Positions 10,563 through 22,460 of a DNA stretch of 64,000 bases are shown here, in pieces. The position numbers and the translations under genes were made by a program. The notes under the pieces were generated by a model. The model was not told the origin of the DNA and did no database searches. It worked only from the letters and a program-made list of their open reading frames with translations. Positions within the stretch are counted from its first letter, which is position 1. Every line of letters begins with the position of its first letter. This DNA is from Ceratodon purpureus. Taxonomy: Eukaryota > Streptophyta > Bryopsida > Pseudoditrichales > Ditrichaceae. The stretch is from positions 89,682,250 to 89,746,249 of the forward strand of contig CM026426.1 of NCBI GenBank assembly GCA_014871385.1, given 5' to 3'.

Positions 10563-11436
10563 TATGTAAAATCTAGGACATCCCAACCTGAGTGTTGGTC
10601 AATATCAACCGCATCCTAGGTCTCCTTTGGAGCCGATGAGGTCACGCACCTAGACGGCTTTGCGAGCAGCGACACGTACAATATTTCGTCTCCAACAGCA
10701 CCTTTGTAAGGATTGGTGATGACTCTCTTTGAAATCGTTGCAAACCTCTTCAGCCCCCTGCGGGGCAAAGACGAACGTGTAATTTTCCGAGTGTGGCTAG
10801 CCTTCCTAAGTTTGATATATGACGCGTCTTTGTTGAGAATGTCTAAACCCTAATTCACTACATAAGCGCTCTTCCTCTTCGAAACTTCGTCTGTACTTGG
10901 TGCCAAGTTATCACCCAAGTTTGAAAAAATCTGAATGACATCGCGCTCAACCTCAGAAGGCATCCACAAGTCAAGATCACATACGGTAACAATGGGCTCC
11001 ATAATCTGCCCCCCGTAAATGCCCTCCTTTCCCCTCTTTTCAAGTATTGAAATGTATGTTGTCGGATCTGATAGTCTCTATTTAGCATTCGGTGGCAAGG
11101 GGATAACTTGACACTTCTAAAGTACTTTTGGTCAAGGAATCCATGGCTATAGGTCCAATTTTTTACTAAAAATAGTAACTTTGGCTGAAGAAAATTTCTA
11201 TTCTTGGTTACTCACTGTTTTTCTGCTTTTTTCTGCTCTATGCTCTAGGCTCACACACTAGCTTTGCTCCCGTCACGTTTGTCTTCTGCGTTATATGCTA
11301 TCACTCATGTGTCCGCGGACAAGGAAGTCCATGATAAATCACTCGAAGACATATCCAATGCAGGTCTAGAGCAGCGTCATGCGCTTTGTAGATGCGGATC
11401 TCGTAGCCCTGGGCCAGGCTAGTATTTAGGTACATG
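10563..11436. other. No gene seen
   Basis: No supported frame. The ORF 10858-11088 (minus) has no recognisable motif. Short GGATC-GACA motifs near 9215, 10090 and 11065 are similar but too short to define a repeat family. Confidence 0.35.
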
Positions 11437-12080
11437 AACTAGTGTTGAAGTACTTCCTCGTTCTGAATATTAATGGCTTGCTATTAGTTCAGGAGAAAAA
11501 GGGCAATAAGTGGAATACTAGGATAAGACCGGGTTTAGTGGACTTCTTAGAATTCTGCCTGGACGATTTTGAGGTGGTGTTCCACAGGTGCCTTTAGGCT
11601 AAAAAGTTTGAAATCCTCTAGTCAATATTTAAGCAGCGTTGTAATCGTCTAAATGCTAAAGTGCGCTACAAGTTCGATCAAAGTTTCTGCAAGAATTGCG
11701 TGTATAAGGCTTGTAGGGAGTTTTATTTGAAGAGACTCCAGACCTTCTTCGAGCTTGATGATGGGCTAAGAAGACGGGGGCATCTTCAATTAACGTTCTT
11801 TTGGTCAAAGATTCCCCATATAAGAACGTTGCAAACACTCCATGGAACGCTATGCATTTTACACCATATATCTTAGAGCCAAAGGAGTCTGACATTAAGG
11901 GAACTCTATGGTCGGAGAATTGATTCCTTGGCTAGCGCAATTGAAAGAATCCAAACTCCCTGTGCCCGAGTATTGCCAGAAACAGTCCCAATTTGCTCAG
12001 CATCGTTTGGTTTCGGGGGATGAAGAATATGTTTGCTTCTCTTCATATAATGAGTGTGACAAACAAAAGAGGAAATAGGA
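11437..12080 (+). pseudogene. FCP1/NIF (HAD) phosphatase-like domain, broken copy 1
   Basis: Conceptual translation across frameshifts shows the NLI-interacting-factor/CTD-phosphatase fold in order: LVLNINGLLL (about 11457-11490, where the family's first catalytic Asp is replaced by Asn), RIRPGLVDFLEFCLDDFEVV (11545-11605), YKFDQSFCKNC (near 11665-11700), and NVLLVKDSPYKNVANTPWNA (about 11790-11850), the motif that normally carries the distal DDSP. A C-terminal stretch GELIPWLAQLKESKLPVPEY follows and ends in a stop near 12078. There are at least two internal stops and one or more frameshifts. It cannot make an active phosphatase. A second, different copy follows at 12.6 kb. Confidence 0.65.
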
Positions 12081-12599
12081 CTAATAGAATCTGATTATGA
12101 TAACATGTACATGTTTCAGTCGGCAGCCCGCCCGTGGGATCTTCAGTGATGTAGAACTCTACTGTAAATAAAGTTTTCTTACTTTTAAGTATATTAATTT
12201 GTAATTGAGTGTCAAGAGTGTATATTTAGTCGTGGATGTTCTATTGTATCTTCTCATGTACACCACAGTTTGTATGAATTGTCCGCACATGGTTGAACAT
12301 CCATGTTTACTTGGAACTTGTCCTTTACTGTTCACGAGTCACTGGAGGATGATGCCGTACTTGAAGTGGTGCGGCAACCTTCCCTTTTTAGTACGCTCTT
12401 GGAGCAGTACCCAACATCTCTTGATGGTGATACTGACAAAGAAGAATCTTTGGCAGCGCAAGCCTTCCTGCACATTTTTTTCAAATATTTCTTCAATCTT
12501 TTGATTTGTCGGCGGTTCGCCAACAACTTTGAATGCAGTCCATTTTCTTCATATACTTCTTCCTGTTCCTTGATTTCCTTCAGTGATTGTACTTCATAT

Positions 12600-13142
12600 T
12601 CTTCAGGGCACCTCGATTTATTTCAAATGCCTTTACGGTCCACCCCATCATGTCAAGAAATGTATTGTCCTAGGCGTCAATGGCCTTCTCTGCCATGTGG
12701 ATCCCAATATTCCTCCTGGAATGTTGTGCAGCACCCAGGTATGAAGAAGCTTTCTGACATGCTTTTCTTGCAGTTTCATGTTGGTCTGTGGTTGAAGATG
12801 CCTTTGGAAGAACTGAAGCCTTTATTCACACATGTATTGCCACCCGGTGTAATGGAGAGGCTGTCCCTTGTCTACAACAGATGTGACCTTGTCGACGCGA
12901 AGAAGTTTCCATGGTGTTATAAGATGTTAGGTTCAGTTTGCTCCAAGGTACAGTCTCGTAACGTCTGCAAACTAGATCATTTGCTCTTTGTGAATGTCAA
13001 CCCGAGGTTGTTGAGGAGGACACCAAATTGTATGTGCTACAATCCTTGGCCTTTTCAAGGTCATCTAAATTTTCCAAACGATGACGGCGTTATACCTAAG
13101 GTTGCTACAGATATCCTTTCACTGGTATATCCTTTGCTCTAG
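12600..13142 (+). pseudogene. FCP1/NIF (HAD) phosphatase-like domain, broken copy 2
   Basis: Starts with KKCIVLGVNGLLCHV (12646-12700), the DxDG-type motif with the first Asp changed to Gly. It continues in the frame ending at 13142 with FHVGLWLKMPLEELKPLFTH, VLPPGVMERLSLVYNRCD, LLFVNVNPRLLRRTPNC (where DDSP is expected) and a C-terminal FQGHLNFPNDDGVIPKVATD. A frameshift near 12.72 kb separates the first motif from the rest. Both catalytic clusters are lost. The open frame upstream (12303-12600) may be unrelated. Its sequence differs clearly from copy 1, so the two are diverged family members and not a recent tandem duplication. Confidence 0.6.
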
Positions 13143-14466
13143 TTTGGATCTGTACCGGAGTATATGGCGCAGGCGCAGAGGCCAGGGCAGGTGCACTGCG
13201 CAATATAGTTGCGAGACGTCTTCGATGTACACGAGTGGACTGGAGTGAAGTGTGTTGGAACTGACTTTAACGGACTTATTTGCCTACGTCTTCACTTCCT
13301 CCTTCCTAGTGACCTTTGTACCTTCTATCGGCTGCCCGCCGATTGGATAGAAGCGTTTGTGCGGAGTTCAAGTTTATAATGTTACTCATTGACCTTGCGA
13401 CTATGGTTACGTTTAGAGGGAAAAATTCAAGGAGTGGGTTATAGTGTGATAGGATTTACGTCGACTTTGAACCTAGTGGTGGTAGTAGACTTAATGTTGT
13501 AGGGCTTAATGTTGTAAACCCCTACTTGACTAGGTAGTTTAGCATATGTTGTTATCGGCAGGATGTTGAGTATGTATTATACATTTCAGTACTTCAATGA
13601 ACATGTTATTCTTTACAGTATTAAGTGTAACTCTTATTTTGTATCCTATGTCTCAATCTTCGGTTTTATACTTTCATTACACACGTCTTTTGCCCATGTA
13701 CATGTGGATGTCCAGTTTTGCATTCCAGACCATCAATTATTCATTTACTCTGACAGTAGTCGTTCATGGCCTTCTTCCATCAGTGGATCGCTGAGTTGTA
13801 AATGGAATCAACTTTTTAGTCAGTTCATAGAATTTACCCAAGTAAATATTGATTTTATTGGCCCATTCTAACAATTTTATGTAATTTTTGTATACTTACA
13901 AAAAATTTATACTTTATTGTACATCTCTGTTTTTCCTTAGTCATAGACTTTTTGCAAGTATATAAGAATTAAAAATATAATAAAAATAATGATATCATAG
14001 AATTTACGCAAGTAAATATTGATTTTAAAAAATAATATTAAAAACATTATTATAGAATTTTTGCAAGAAAATTATAGTATAAAAATAATGAAAATAATAC
14101 TATTATATGTAAACTACTTGAAAGCTATTCCTATTTCTCTTGACAAGAAACTTGGATAGGATTTATCCCAAAATAATGTGAAGGAAAATGGGCGCTGTAA
14201 GGTAGATTGCTCTAAAACCAACCACCCCCCAAAACCAACCGATAGGCCACCCCTGCAGCCGCTCATGGCCGTGGTGATTTTTCCGCGTGCAGAAGTGTTG
14301 AAATCTGTTAGTGGGGAGTGACTTAATATGGGAATACACAGTAACGTGATTAATTTTATAGATCATGTTCAACATGTGCACTTGGGCTATTCACTGGTGG
14401 AGCCTTCACTTGGACACATCACAGGTGGCTATTCACTTGAGCAGTTCACTGTTCTCGCTGTTCTCA
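13143..14466. other. No gene seen; AT-rich from about 13.87 kb
   Basis: No supported coding frame. 13,870-14,110 is very AT-rich, with a repeated TAGAATTTACGCAAGTAAAT-like motif near 13,830 and 13,998 (both followed by ATTGATTTTA). Confidence 0.4.
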
Positions 14467-14469
14467 GTT

Positions 14470-14600
14470 CACTAGTAGAAATATGGTCCTTAATGACTTG
14501 TCCATTGTGACTTAAATGGTCCAAAATGTCTCAATTTGAGTCATTTTGGACCAGAAAAGTCATTATGGACGAGTCAGTGAGGACCATATTTCTACTAGTG
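14470..14600. mobile_element. 131-bp CACTA-like MITE with GTT target duplication
   Basis: Begins CACTAGTAGAAATATGGTCC and ends GGACCATATTTCTACTAGTG, a perfect inverted terminal repeat. The complementarity continues with mismatches for about 60 bp on each side, so almost the whole element folds on itself. GTT at 14467-14469 is repeated at 14601-14603. A 3-bp duplication and CACTA termini are the hallmarks of the CACTA superfamily. It has no coding capacity and would depend on a transposase supplied elsewhere. Confidence 0.9.
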
Positions 14601-14603
14601 GTT

Positions 14604-15440
14604 CATTCAACCCACTTGGGTCAGTTTAACATTCAGTTGTAGACAACAAGTAGTACAGACTCGATGGTTTTTATGTAGAGCCTACAGATTGCTTACAAGT
14701 CTTCCACACTTTTGAGTTTAAAAATTCATAGTAAATTGAATTTTCGCTAATTATTTCTGAATTTTTTTGCAATCTTCATGATTCTTGTTTTACCATTCTA
14801 CAAAAATTTCAGAGAATACATACTACTTCTAGAAACTTCGGAATCACCTTAAATTGGTGGTTTTAGAGCATTCAACCTTAATCGTTGTCGTGTTTGGCCC
14901 CTCATCTCCAAGCGAGTCACTTTTGATATGTTGTACGCTCGTGAAGAGCGGCTCTCGGTTGCAAAGGGCAACACCCGCCAAAATGACCATGGCGATAGGC
15001 GGATCGAAGCATCGCCCAATGACCCGTTTCTCGATATGCTCGCAGCTGCAGCGTCCACTCGAATGGGCAAGGCGCAATTTGCTAGAGCCGCTAGGGTTTC
15101 ATATGGCCTTCTTTTGTTGGATATCTTGACCAATCTCGTGCTCCCGCAGTGGTGGGTTTGGGTTGGAGATGGAATTGGGGTTTTGTGGGGTTTTGAATCG
15201 GATGGGTTGAAGAATGGTTTTGGATGGAGAGAGTGAGTGATGATCACTACTAGAGAACATGTCGTTCCTCACTCATAAAGTGTTGGCCTTCACTCACAGA
15301 GAATGTGGAAAAGCTCACTTTTCTTGTTTTTTTGTGACCTTAATGACTCACCCAACTACTAAGTTACTTGAAATAGTAAGTGAGGGGGGACAGGGTTTGC
15401 GAGTAGTCGATATTTTTCGGAATTGTGTTTGCTTGAGCAG
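14604..15440. other. Flank of the ClpR3 copy, with a lone CACTA-like terminus
   Basis: 14,849-15,240 is open in several frames on both strands, but I recognise no protein. CACTACTAGAGAACATG at 15,245 looks like a CACTA left end, but no matching right end was found. The sequence just before 15,441 (TTTGCTTGAGCAG) is a good splice acceptor for the ClpR3 copy. Confidence 0.35.
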
Positions 15441-16817
15441 GAGGAGAGGTCGTCTGGATATAACGAGCACAGGCCCCGGAGGCCGCCTCTTGATCTTCCG
15501 TTGTTGCTGTTGAATAGCAGAATTGTGTATATTGGAATGCCTGTAAGTTTTTTTTTATGCCTTTGAATAAGGGTTTTTTGTTCTGGTGTATTTAAGAGTG
15601 AGGATTTTAGTACTGCAGGATTTTTTTTAAAATGGTGATGTAAATTTACCTTCAGAGGAATCTCAATTATGGCTTTTATCAGGCTATTTATTGGGAAGGT
15701 AGTGGTGGGTCTCAAACTCTTATTTGAATTGGGCTGATGTGGGTCGATTTGGAACAGCTTGTCCCAGCAGTTACCGAGCTAGTGATTGTAGAGTTACTTT
15801 ATTTGCAGTATACAGATCCTCGGCAGCCCATTCATCTGTATATTAATTCCACTGGAGCTTCTCGTGCCGATGGTGAAACGGTATATCACTTGCTTGATTA
15901 CAAATGGTTTCTGATTCTTGTGTATAATATTCATAGAATCTGCGAGGTAATCATGATTTGGGGTATTTGCTGCATCTTTTCATTAGCTAGAAGTGCATTT
16001 ACAACAGGTGTATTCTGCATCGTGATTGTATGATTGATTAAGTTGCTGCTTTGTTATTGTATGAGCTCTCCTGGCTGAGAATCTTGTGATCCTTTGCAGG
16101 TCGGCTTGGAGACTGAGGGTTCTGCAATATATGATACCCTGATGAATTTTAGGAATTAGGGAAATATCATTTTTCTTCATTAGTATCTGTTGGATTGCGT
16201 AAGTATGGTGTGGTTTTTGTAAGCATGGTGTGGTTCATGAAGGACTTGTGGTGCTCACGAGTTTCCTGCACAGTATGATCATCACAAGTTGCAGGCTTAC
16301 AAATTTCTACGTTTTTGGCAGAGACAAACAGCAGTAGGAGCCGCTATTGGACAAGCTGGTTTGCTCTTGGCATGAGGTGACAAGGGGATGCGTTACATGA
16401 TGCCTCACGCTACAGGTATGTTGATTTACTGTTTGAGCTGTATGTGATGCACCTTCCTAGAACTCATTTTCTGTTTTGAATATGTTCAGGAAATTAAACT
16501 CAGATGTTAATTTTGGGCTTGGGTGGTTGGGAAAAGGATGCTTGCTTGTCCGGATATCACTTGTTTCCTGGTGTTCTATGCACAGTGGGCCTTTTAGAGC
16601 TCTATTTTGGAGCTTTGTAATGAAGTATTAGTTTAATAAATCTTAGGTTTGCATTGGGATTTTGCGGTTGTTAAGTACAGTTGCCATTCTTACCGAAGTT
16701 GTGACTTGAATTGTGTTGTGCTACAATGATGTTATACAGCTATGATCCATCAACCTAGCTAGTTTACCCTCAACAGGCCAGATGTCCGCTATTGACGTTC
16801 ACATCAGGGCTAAAGAG
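15441..16817 (+). pseudogene. CLPR3: Plastid Clp protease subunit ClpR3, broken copy with introns
   Basis: ClpR3 is a catalytically inactive subunit of the plastid ClpPR core. Exons are recognised in order: 15441-15542 (RPPLDLPLLLLNSRIVYIGM, then GTAAGT), 15758-15880 (LVPAVTELVIVELLYLQYTD through INSTGASRADGET), from 16100 (VGLETEGSAIYDTLM), 16322-16415 (TAVGAAIGQAGLLLA, then MRYMMPHAT, then GTATG) and 16740-16817 (AMIHQP, SGQMSAIDVHIRAKE). Introns keep GT-AG borders, so this is a genomic copy and not a retrocopy. Defects: TAG after the MNFRN segment, TGA inside the GTKG region (GCA TGA GGT), a frameshift after MIHQP, and no recognisable transit peptide or C-terminal exons. ClpR3 is favoured over ClpR4 by the VGAAIGQA and MMPHA motifs. 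Confidence 0.8.
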
Positions 16818-18007
16818 GTGCTTCCTCCCTTCAATATTTGTATTATCCTTGATTGTGTTATATTCTGTTCCACTTAATTATTATCACCGTTGGATTTAGA
16901 ATAAAAGTATGACTCCTTTCCCTGTTCATAGTTGAAGATTATATTATAAACCCCATCCGGTACTGGGCACGGCAAATTTTCAGACCTGCTGAAGTTGTGA
17001 CTTGAGATGCTGAAGTTGTGACTTGAGAAACTTTGTTAGTGATCATCGTACATGTCTGACTAAGGTTGAGTGTCCTGAAAGCACCAATTTAAGCGACCTG
17101 ACCTAATTTTAGCAGTAGTAAATTCGAAATAAAAATATGATCACATTCAGTGTTTTTTTTATTATTATTGGAGAATACAGTTTAAGATACTTAAGAGAGT
17201 TTTGTAATATTAATATGGAATTTTAGTGTTTTGCAAAGTTAATTTTTTTGGCAACACTGTTCAAATTTTTGTCTTGATCTGGCTGTGTGTAGAAAGTACT
17301 GGCCTACTAATTGACTACTTCTACTACAGAGTTTAGACTGATTTGGCTACCACATGATGTAATCCTTCACAGTTTAGGCTACAAATTTAATTTTTTTTGC
17401 TACGCAGTTAAAACTGTGGCTGCAAAAGTGTGAGAGCAGAATCAAATTAGGCTACTACAGTCTCGTTTTTTTTTTTTTTAAAGTTCAATCGAATGCTCTA
17501 GTTTACTTGTGAATGCGGAACCAAGGGACAGACCTGCAAAACAAAAACAAGCACTCCGACGATCCAATAAGAAATCGCAGGAAATTAAAAAACAACTTAG
17601 AAAGCTAGAAAAATCCTACTACGAACACAGTCCATAGATTAGTTAGATTGATGGGGGAAATTTAGCTTCGAAGCATGCAAAAACCAGATAGCACAAGTGT
17701 AAAATGATCAGCAAGTAAAGTAAAAAAAAAGACAAAGGGGAGGAGGGGGGTGATGACATAGGCATCCAGAAATCTGAGATATTCATAGACAACGAAAAAA
17801 AGAAAGACTGTTAACTGCATCTCGGATGTAGCAAACCGCCTCGCCAAATCCTGCACAATACAATTAGTTGTTTCATTGCAAGTGATATTGTGGATCATGA
17901 GGCCACAAATTTGCACAACTGATGAAAACAAAAGAACTAACAAGGCTAAAGACTAAAGACTAGATAAAAAAAACTAACGATTTTAACTAACGATGCTAGA
18001 ATGTGAG
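16818..18007. other. No gene seen; short tandem repeat at 16,985-17,027
   Basis: Contains two copies of a 21-22 bp unit with core GAAGTTGTGACTTGAGA at 16,985-17,027, and a third partial copy at about 16,694. There are T-runs near 17,152 and 17,467. No coding frame is supported. Confidence 0.4.
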
Positions 18008-20050
18008 CTACTGAAAACTAGCCACTCCATCCAGGCCGTAGCGGCCTCTCTCGGTTGCATTAGCCCACTGCTTGAAGCAGGCATCGTATGGAAAACTCTC
18101 AAGAGCGTACACATTTTGTCCATGCATGCCCACGACCACGCTGAGGTGATCGTCCAATCTCTTACGCAGTTTGTCTTTCAAAAAGGTCAGAGATGAGAAA
18201 CATCTCTCATCTTCCACCGAACCGAGAACATGAGTCATGGCCGACTTAGCGAGTTTTATGTACTCTGAGAAATTAGTGGACAATGCCGCATTGGCATCTA
18301 AGGTGCGCCAGATTCTAGTGAGGGGGTTGGTCATTTCGGACCCAGGACCAGTGAGGACAGAAGGAGTTGCACAAGCTGCGTCAGCATTAGAGATCATTGC
18401 AAGCTTGAATAGAGGTTGTTGGGACTCTAGCAACTCCTCACTAAGGAGGGCAGGGATCTGCCTCATATTGTCATCTAAGCCTATAGATTTAGGCTGGGCG
18501 TATGTCCTCTTTAGGACATCCAAATGCTTCCGGAAAGTCTCTGGTTGGTCCGCTTCCCTCCAGTATTGGAGATATACGATCCCCAATGCGTCCATCACAG
18601 CATCTGCGGGAAATCGAGTGTCAAGCTCATCAAGTAGAGCTCTTGCAGCCTCTGCAAAGAAACAGCAGGGATAGTGAGACAAACATGGCAGAGAAACAAA
18701 AAAAAAAATCATAGTTAAATACAGAAAACAGGATGAACAAAGAGGACTGAGAGGGTGTGTAAACAAACCTGAGCACTCGAGTTTCAGGCGGTCTTCCATC
18801 ACCGCTAGGGAGGACCTAGTAATGCGCTGCCCATCGTGGTCTGTAAAGATGATTACCTTGCCGACCAAGAAAGCCAACTCACACTCAGGTTTATTCATGT
18901 CCGATTGAAACGCAACTGTAATTTGCTTGTAATTGCAAAGGAGCAGTTGCTTGAATGCATAGAAATCACTGTCTAGGAAAGCAGTCTCGGTGTCTAGATA
19001 AAGCTCAAAAAGACGGCCCTCACACTTCTGAAGGCCAGAGACGAAGTCGCAGATATAGACGTTTCTTTGCTGCGCAAATTTCATCAAACTGTCGACAACC
19101 TCAAGCAAGGGCAGAATCGCCAACATGTCCAAGAGGACATAAGGATCCTTCACAACGAGAAGAACAGCCTGCACCGAGAGAGCAACAAAAGAGGTTAGTC
19201 CTTCTGTCAAAGCTTTTTTTAAAATTAACAATAAAACAAAAAAACTGAATCGAAGAGCAAAGGAGCAAATAGAAACTAGACAATCGAATGGTCAGTAAGA
19301 AATAAAATCAGAATTAAAAGAAACTAAAACATAGAGAGTCACCGAAAGGTCGAGATTAGGCAGTGAGCAGTGAACATAAGAGCGAAACGAGGGGAGATTC
19401 GAAAAAAAATGAACTTCAAACAAGAAAAGGGAATACCAGAGTAAAGAAGCAGCCGTGAGCAGGAAACACGAGATTAAGTAGTACGAAAAAAAAAGCAGTG
19501 AGGGGAAATTTGAAAGTTAAAAAAAAATAAAAATAAAAAAATAAAAATAAACAATACACTGCACCTGAAAGGAGGCAATTATGCAGTGAGCATAAATACA
19601 AAGCTTAGGGAACATTAAAAAAAATAAAAAAATGAAAGGCAAATCAACTACCATGACGTGAGAAGACGAATGGAAACTGCAAATTCAATAGATAGTGGGA
19701 TAAAACTTAGAAACTTTAAAACCAAACTTGAAAAATAAACAAGACTTAAACAACAAACCTAAGAAGAGGAATTCGGGATATTATGAACTGACCTTAGCCT
19801 TCTTTCCTCACTTCTTCTTGTTGCGATCAGAATACATCTTAGCCATCAAACTTTGGTACTCAGAGAGCACACGACGCAATGGAGAGATTAGATTGACCCA
19901 TCTAGTCTTGACATTTTTTAACATCTTCAATCCTTTTATTTCCATCAAGTATGCGAGTTCGTAGAACTCACTACGCTTCTTTCGACTGTGGGCAAAGTAG
20001 TTGTAAGCTAGCTGTAGCCGCTTCTCACAGGCATCAACAATGGGCAAAAT
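18008..20050 (-). pseudogene. hAT transposase, 3' three exons (5' part missing)
   Basis: Three exons with GT-AG borders and consistent phase: 20050-19793 (ILPIVDACEKRLQLAYNYFA ... TRWVNLISPLRRVLSEYQSL), 19168-18769 (AVLLVVKDPYVLLDMLAILP ...), and 18651-18010 (EAARALLDELDTRF ... stop at 18008). The last exon carries the hAT C-terminal dimerisation motif: FSEYIKLAKSAMTHVLGSVE, DERCFSSLTFLKDKLRKRLD, then HLSVVVGMHGQN. This matches the DUF4371-type hAT/RNase H-like transposases. One in-frame TGA (19810-19808) lies near the end of the first exon seen. A splice acceptor (CTCTCAG) sits just upstream at 20051. Beyond it, Ty3 sequence replaces the expected 5' exons, so the element is truncated. Confidence 0.85.
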
Positions 20051-20099
20051 CTGAGAGTATTTTGTAAGCTAGATTTAGCTTGTGAGCTAAGCAGAGCTG

Positions 20100-22457
20100 G
20101 ATATGCACAAAAGGGACCCCTTAGACATTCCCATGGTAATTTATTTGCATGATATTCTCGTTTTTTCTATTGACTTGGCTGCTCATCAAGTTGTGGTTTG
20201 CGTGGTTCTTAAGTGGCTACAACAATATGGCCTACATGTAAAAGAATCTAAATGTGAGTTTCACAAAGACTCCGTGGATTTCTTGGGTATGATTGTTTCA
20301 GCGAAAGGCTTTGAAATGTGCCAAGACAAGGTTCAGGTCATCCAAAATTGGCCAATTCCCACAACAGTGAAAGAACTCCAAGCATTTCTTGGGTTCACTA
20401 ATTTCTAGTGCCATTTCATTGTGGATTATTCCCGCCTGGCTGCACCCCTTACCAATGTCACAAAAAAGGGGCAACATTTCCAATGAATCCCTGCGGCGGA
20501 TGCTTTTTCTCAAAACCTTTGGTCTCGTTTTCATCAAGCATCGCTACTCATCCACCATAAGTTTCAAAAACCTTTTGTGGTTGAGACAAATGCTTCTGAT
20601 ACAGCAATTGGTGGAATTCTTTCACAAAAGGGTGATGACGGCCACCCCCATCCGTGTGCGTATTTGAGCTCAAAAATGACTTCGGCCAAAAAGAACTATG
20701 GTATTCATGGCAAAGAACTTTTAGCTATTATATTGGCGTTTCAAGATTGGCGCGTTTCCTTGGAGGAACCCCTCGCAAAGCTTGTGTTATCTCAAATCAT
20801 AAAAATCTCGAGCAATTTATGACTATTAAGCAAGTGAACAGGAGACAAGCCCGTTGGTCCGAGATCCTTTAGGCCTTTAACTTTGCTATTACCCACCGGT
20901 CAGGCTTGTTGAATGGACAAGCGGATGTGCTCTCATGAAGAGTGGACATTGCCCCGAACAAGACGACGAGCCCCGACGTCTACTCAATCTAGCAGATTTA
21001 GAAGGAGTTTCTCCTACTTGAAGAGGACCCCAAGCTCAAGCAAATATTGGAATTTTTTAGAAGCAACCCGGAGCTGGCCTCTACTGACACCCAGCGCCGA
21101 TTTGAGTCTTACACTTGGCGGGACGGGCTCTTGTATTTTGAAGGGGCGGCTGTGGTCCCAGATCATGAAGAACTCCGCTACCTAATCCTTTGTTCCCACC
21201 ATGATGCACCAGTTGCGGGCCATCAAAGACGTACTAAGCCTCTTGAGTTGGTGGGTAGGGATTTTTAATGGCAAACTTTGTATAGCTACATTCACCAATA
21301 TGTCAATAGATGCAACATATGCCAGCGCTCTAAGCCTAATCATCATGCAAGATATGGCCTCTTACAACCAATTTTCTGCAGCAGAGGCTCTTTGGAAGAA
21401 GGTGACGCTGGATTTCTTAGTTAAACTTCCTCAAAGCAATGGCCATGATTCCCGTTTGGTTCCGGTCGACAAGAATATTAAATTAGCTCACTTTATTCCA
21501 ACAACGTAAACTAAAGCACTCTTTAAGACATTGTTTTAGAAAGTGGCGCCGTTTTTACTTCAAATTTTATGCGTCAGATATGCCAACTTTTACGTATTAA
21601 CCCTTCTACAACCACAGCTTTCCATCCTCATTTCAATGGGCAGACGAAGAGGGTGAACCAAAATTTGGAGTAATACTTGCGATGTCATGATGACCGAGCA
21701 GAATCATTACCTTTGGCGGAGTTCACATATAATAACTCTACCCACTCAACAACTGGCTATTTTATGCAACATATGGTTATTACTCGGCTTTGTCATTTGC
21801 AACCTTAACATCATCTACCTTTCCGGCGGCGGAAGAGAGAATAAAATACCTTCAAGAGGTGCATGCAGACGTAAAGACTATGACTGACCTTGCAGGCCTC
21901 CGATTCCAATGGTATTACAACGAAGGCGTGCTCCTATAGTCAAATTTTGATATGGGAGATAAAGTATTTCTACGGCGAGAGAATATGTGGACCACCACTT
22001 CTTCAAAGAAGCTTGCATCTAAGTTTCCGGGGCCCTTCTCTCTCATTGCAAGACTTTCCGAGATGGCATAGAAGTTGAAGCTTCCACGGACCTTCAAAAT
22101 TTATAATGTCTTCCATGTCTCTCTATTGCACAAATTCAAAGAAGATACAATTGAAGGCTGACGGGTACAACTACCTCCTTCGATTGAGACCCCTGATGGC
22201 AAAGTCCAATGGGAGGTCTGTGCCGTCCTAGACTCCCGATTTTTTTTTTTTCATTGCCAAAAGAAGCTCTAGTATCTTATTTCTTAAGAAGTATACGGGC
22301 CAAAAGATAATTCTTGGGAATCAATAGAAAACTTGTAAAATGAAACTGACGTGGTTCCAGATTTCTATTGACGGCACCCAACAGCTGCAGGGCCATGTTC
22401 TTGAAGGAGGTTATCTTAGGGTATTAAACTTAAAGGGGGGGGGGGGGGGGGGGGGGG
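20100..22457 (+). mobile_element. Ty3/gypsy chromovirus remnant (RT, RNase H, integrase, chromodomain)
   Basis: Polyprotein remnants in order. Reverse transcriptase from about 20,103, with YLHDILVFS in place of the YLDD box, then FLGMIVSAKGFE. RNase H at 20,560-20,880 (VETNASDTAIGGILSQKG, where the catalytic DASD is NASD). Integrase zinc region at 21,180-21,360 (HH near 21,195 and RCNICQRSK near 21,310). Integrase core at 21,380-21,720 (TLDFLVKLPQSNGHDS; FNGQTKRVNQ near 21,640). Chromodomain at about 22,197-22,333 (WEVCAVLDSR ... YGPKDNSWESIENL). Many stops and frameshifts, and RT and RNase H catalytic residues are changed, so it is inactive. The 5' half (LTR, gag, protease, most of RT) is missing; the left edge abuts the hAT exon. 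Confidence 0.85.
22435..22457 (+). repeat. Run of 23 G, expanded polypurine tract of the chromovirus
   Basis: ACTTAAA followed by 23 consecutive G, then TAA, then TGTTACG. Its place between the chromodomain and a TG-starting repeat is where the plus-strand polypurine primer of an LTR element sits. The length suggests slippage after insertion, or an assembly or sequencing artefact. Confidence 0.6.
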
Positions 22458-22460
22458 TAA

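Noticed and set aside
15245..15262. CACTACTAGAGAACATG as a complete CACTA element
   Set aside because: No complementary right end in the following sequence; kept only as a possible lone terminus.
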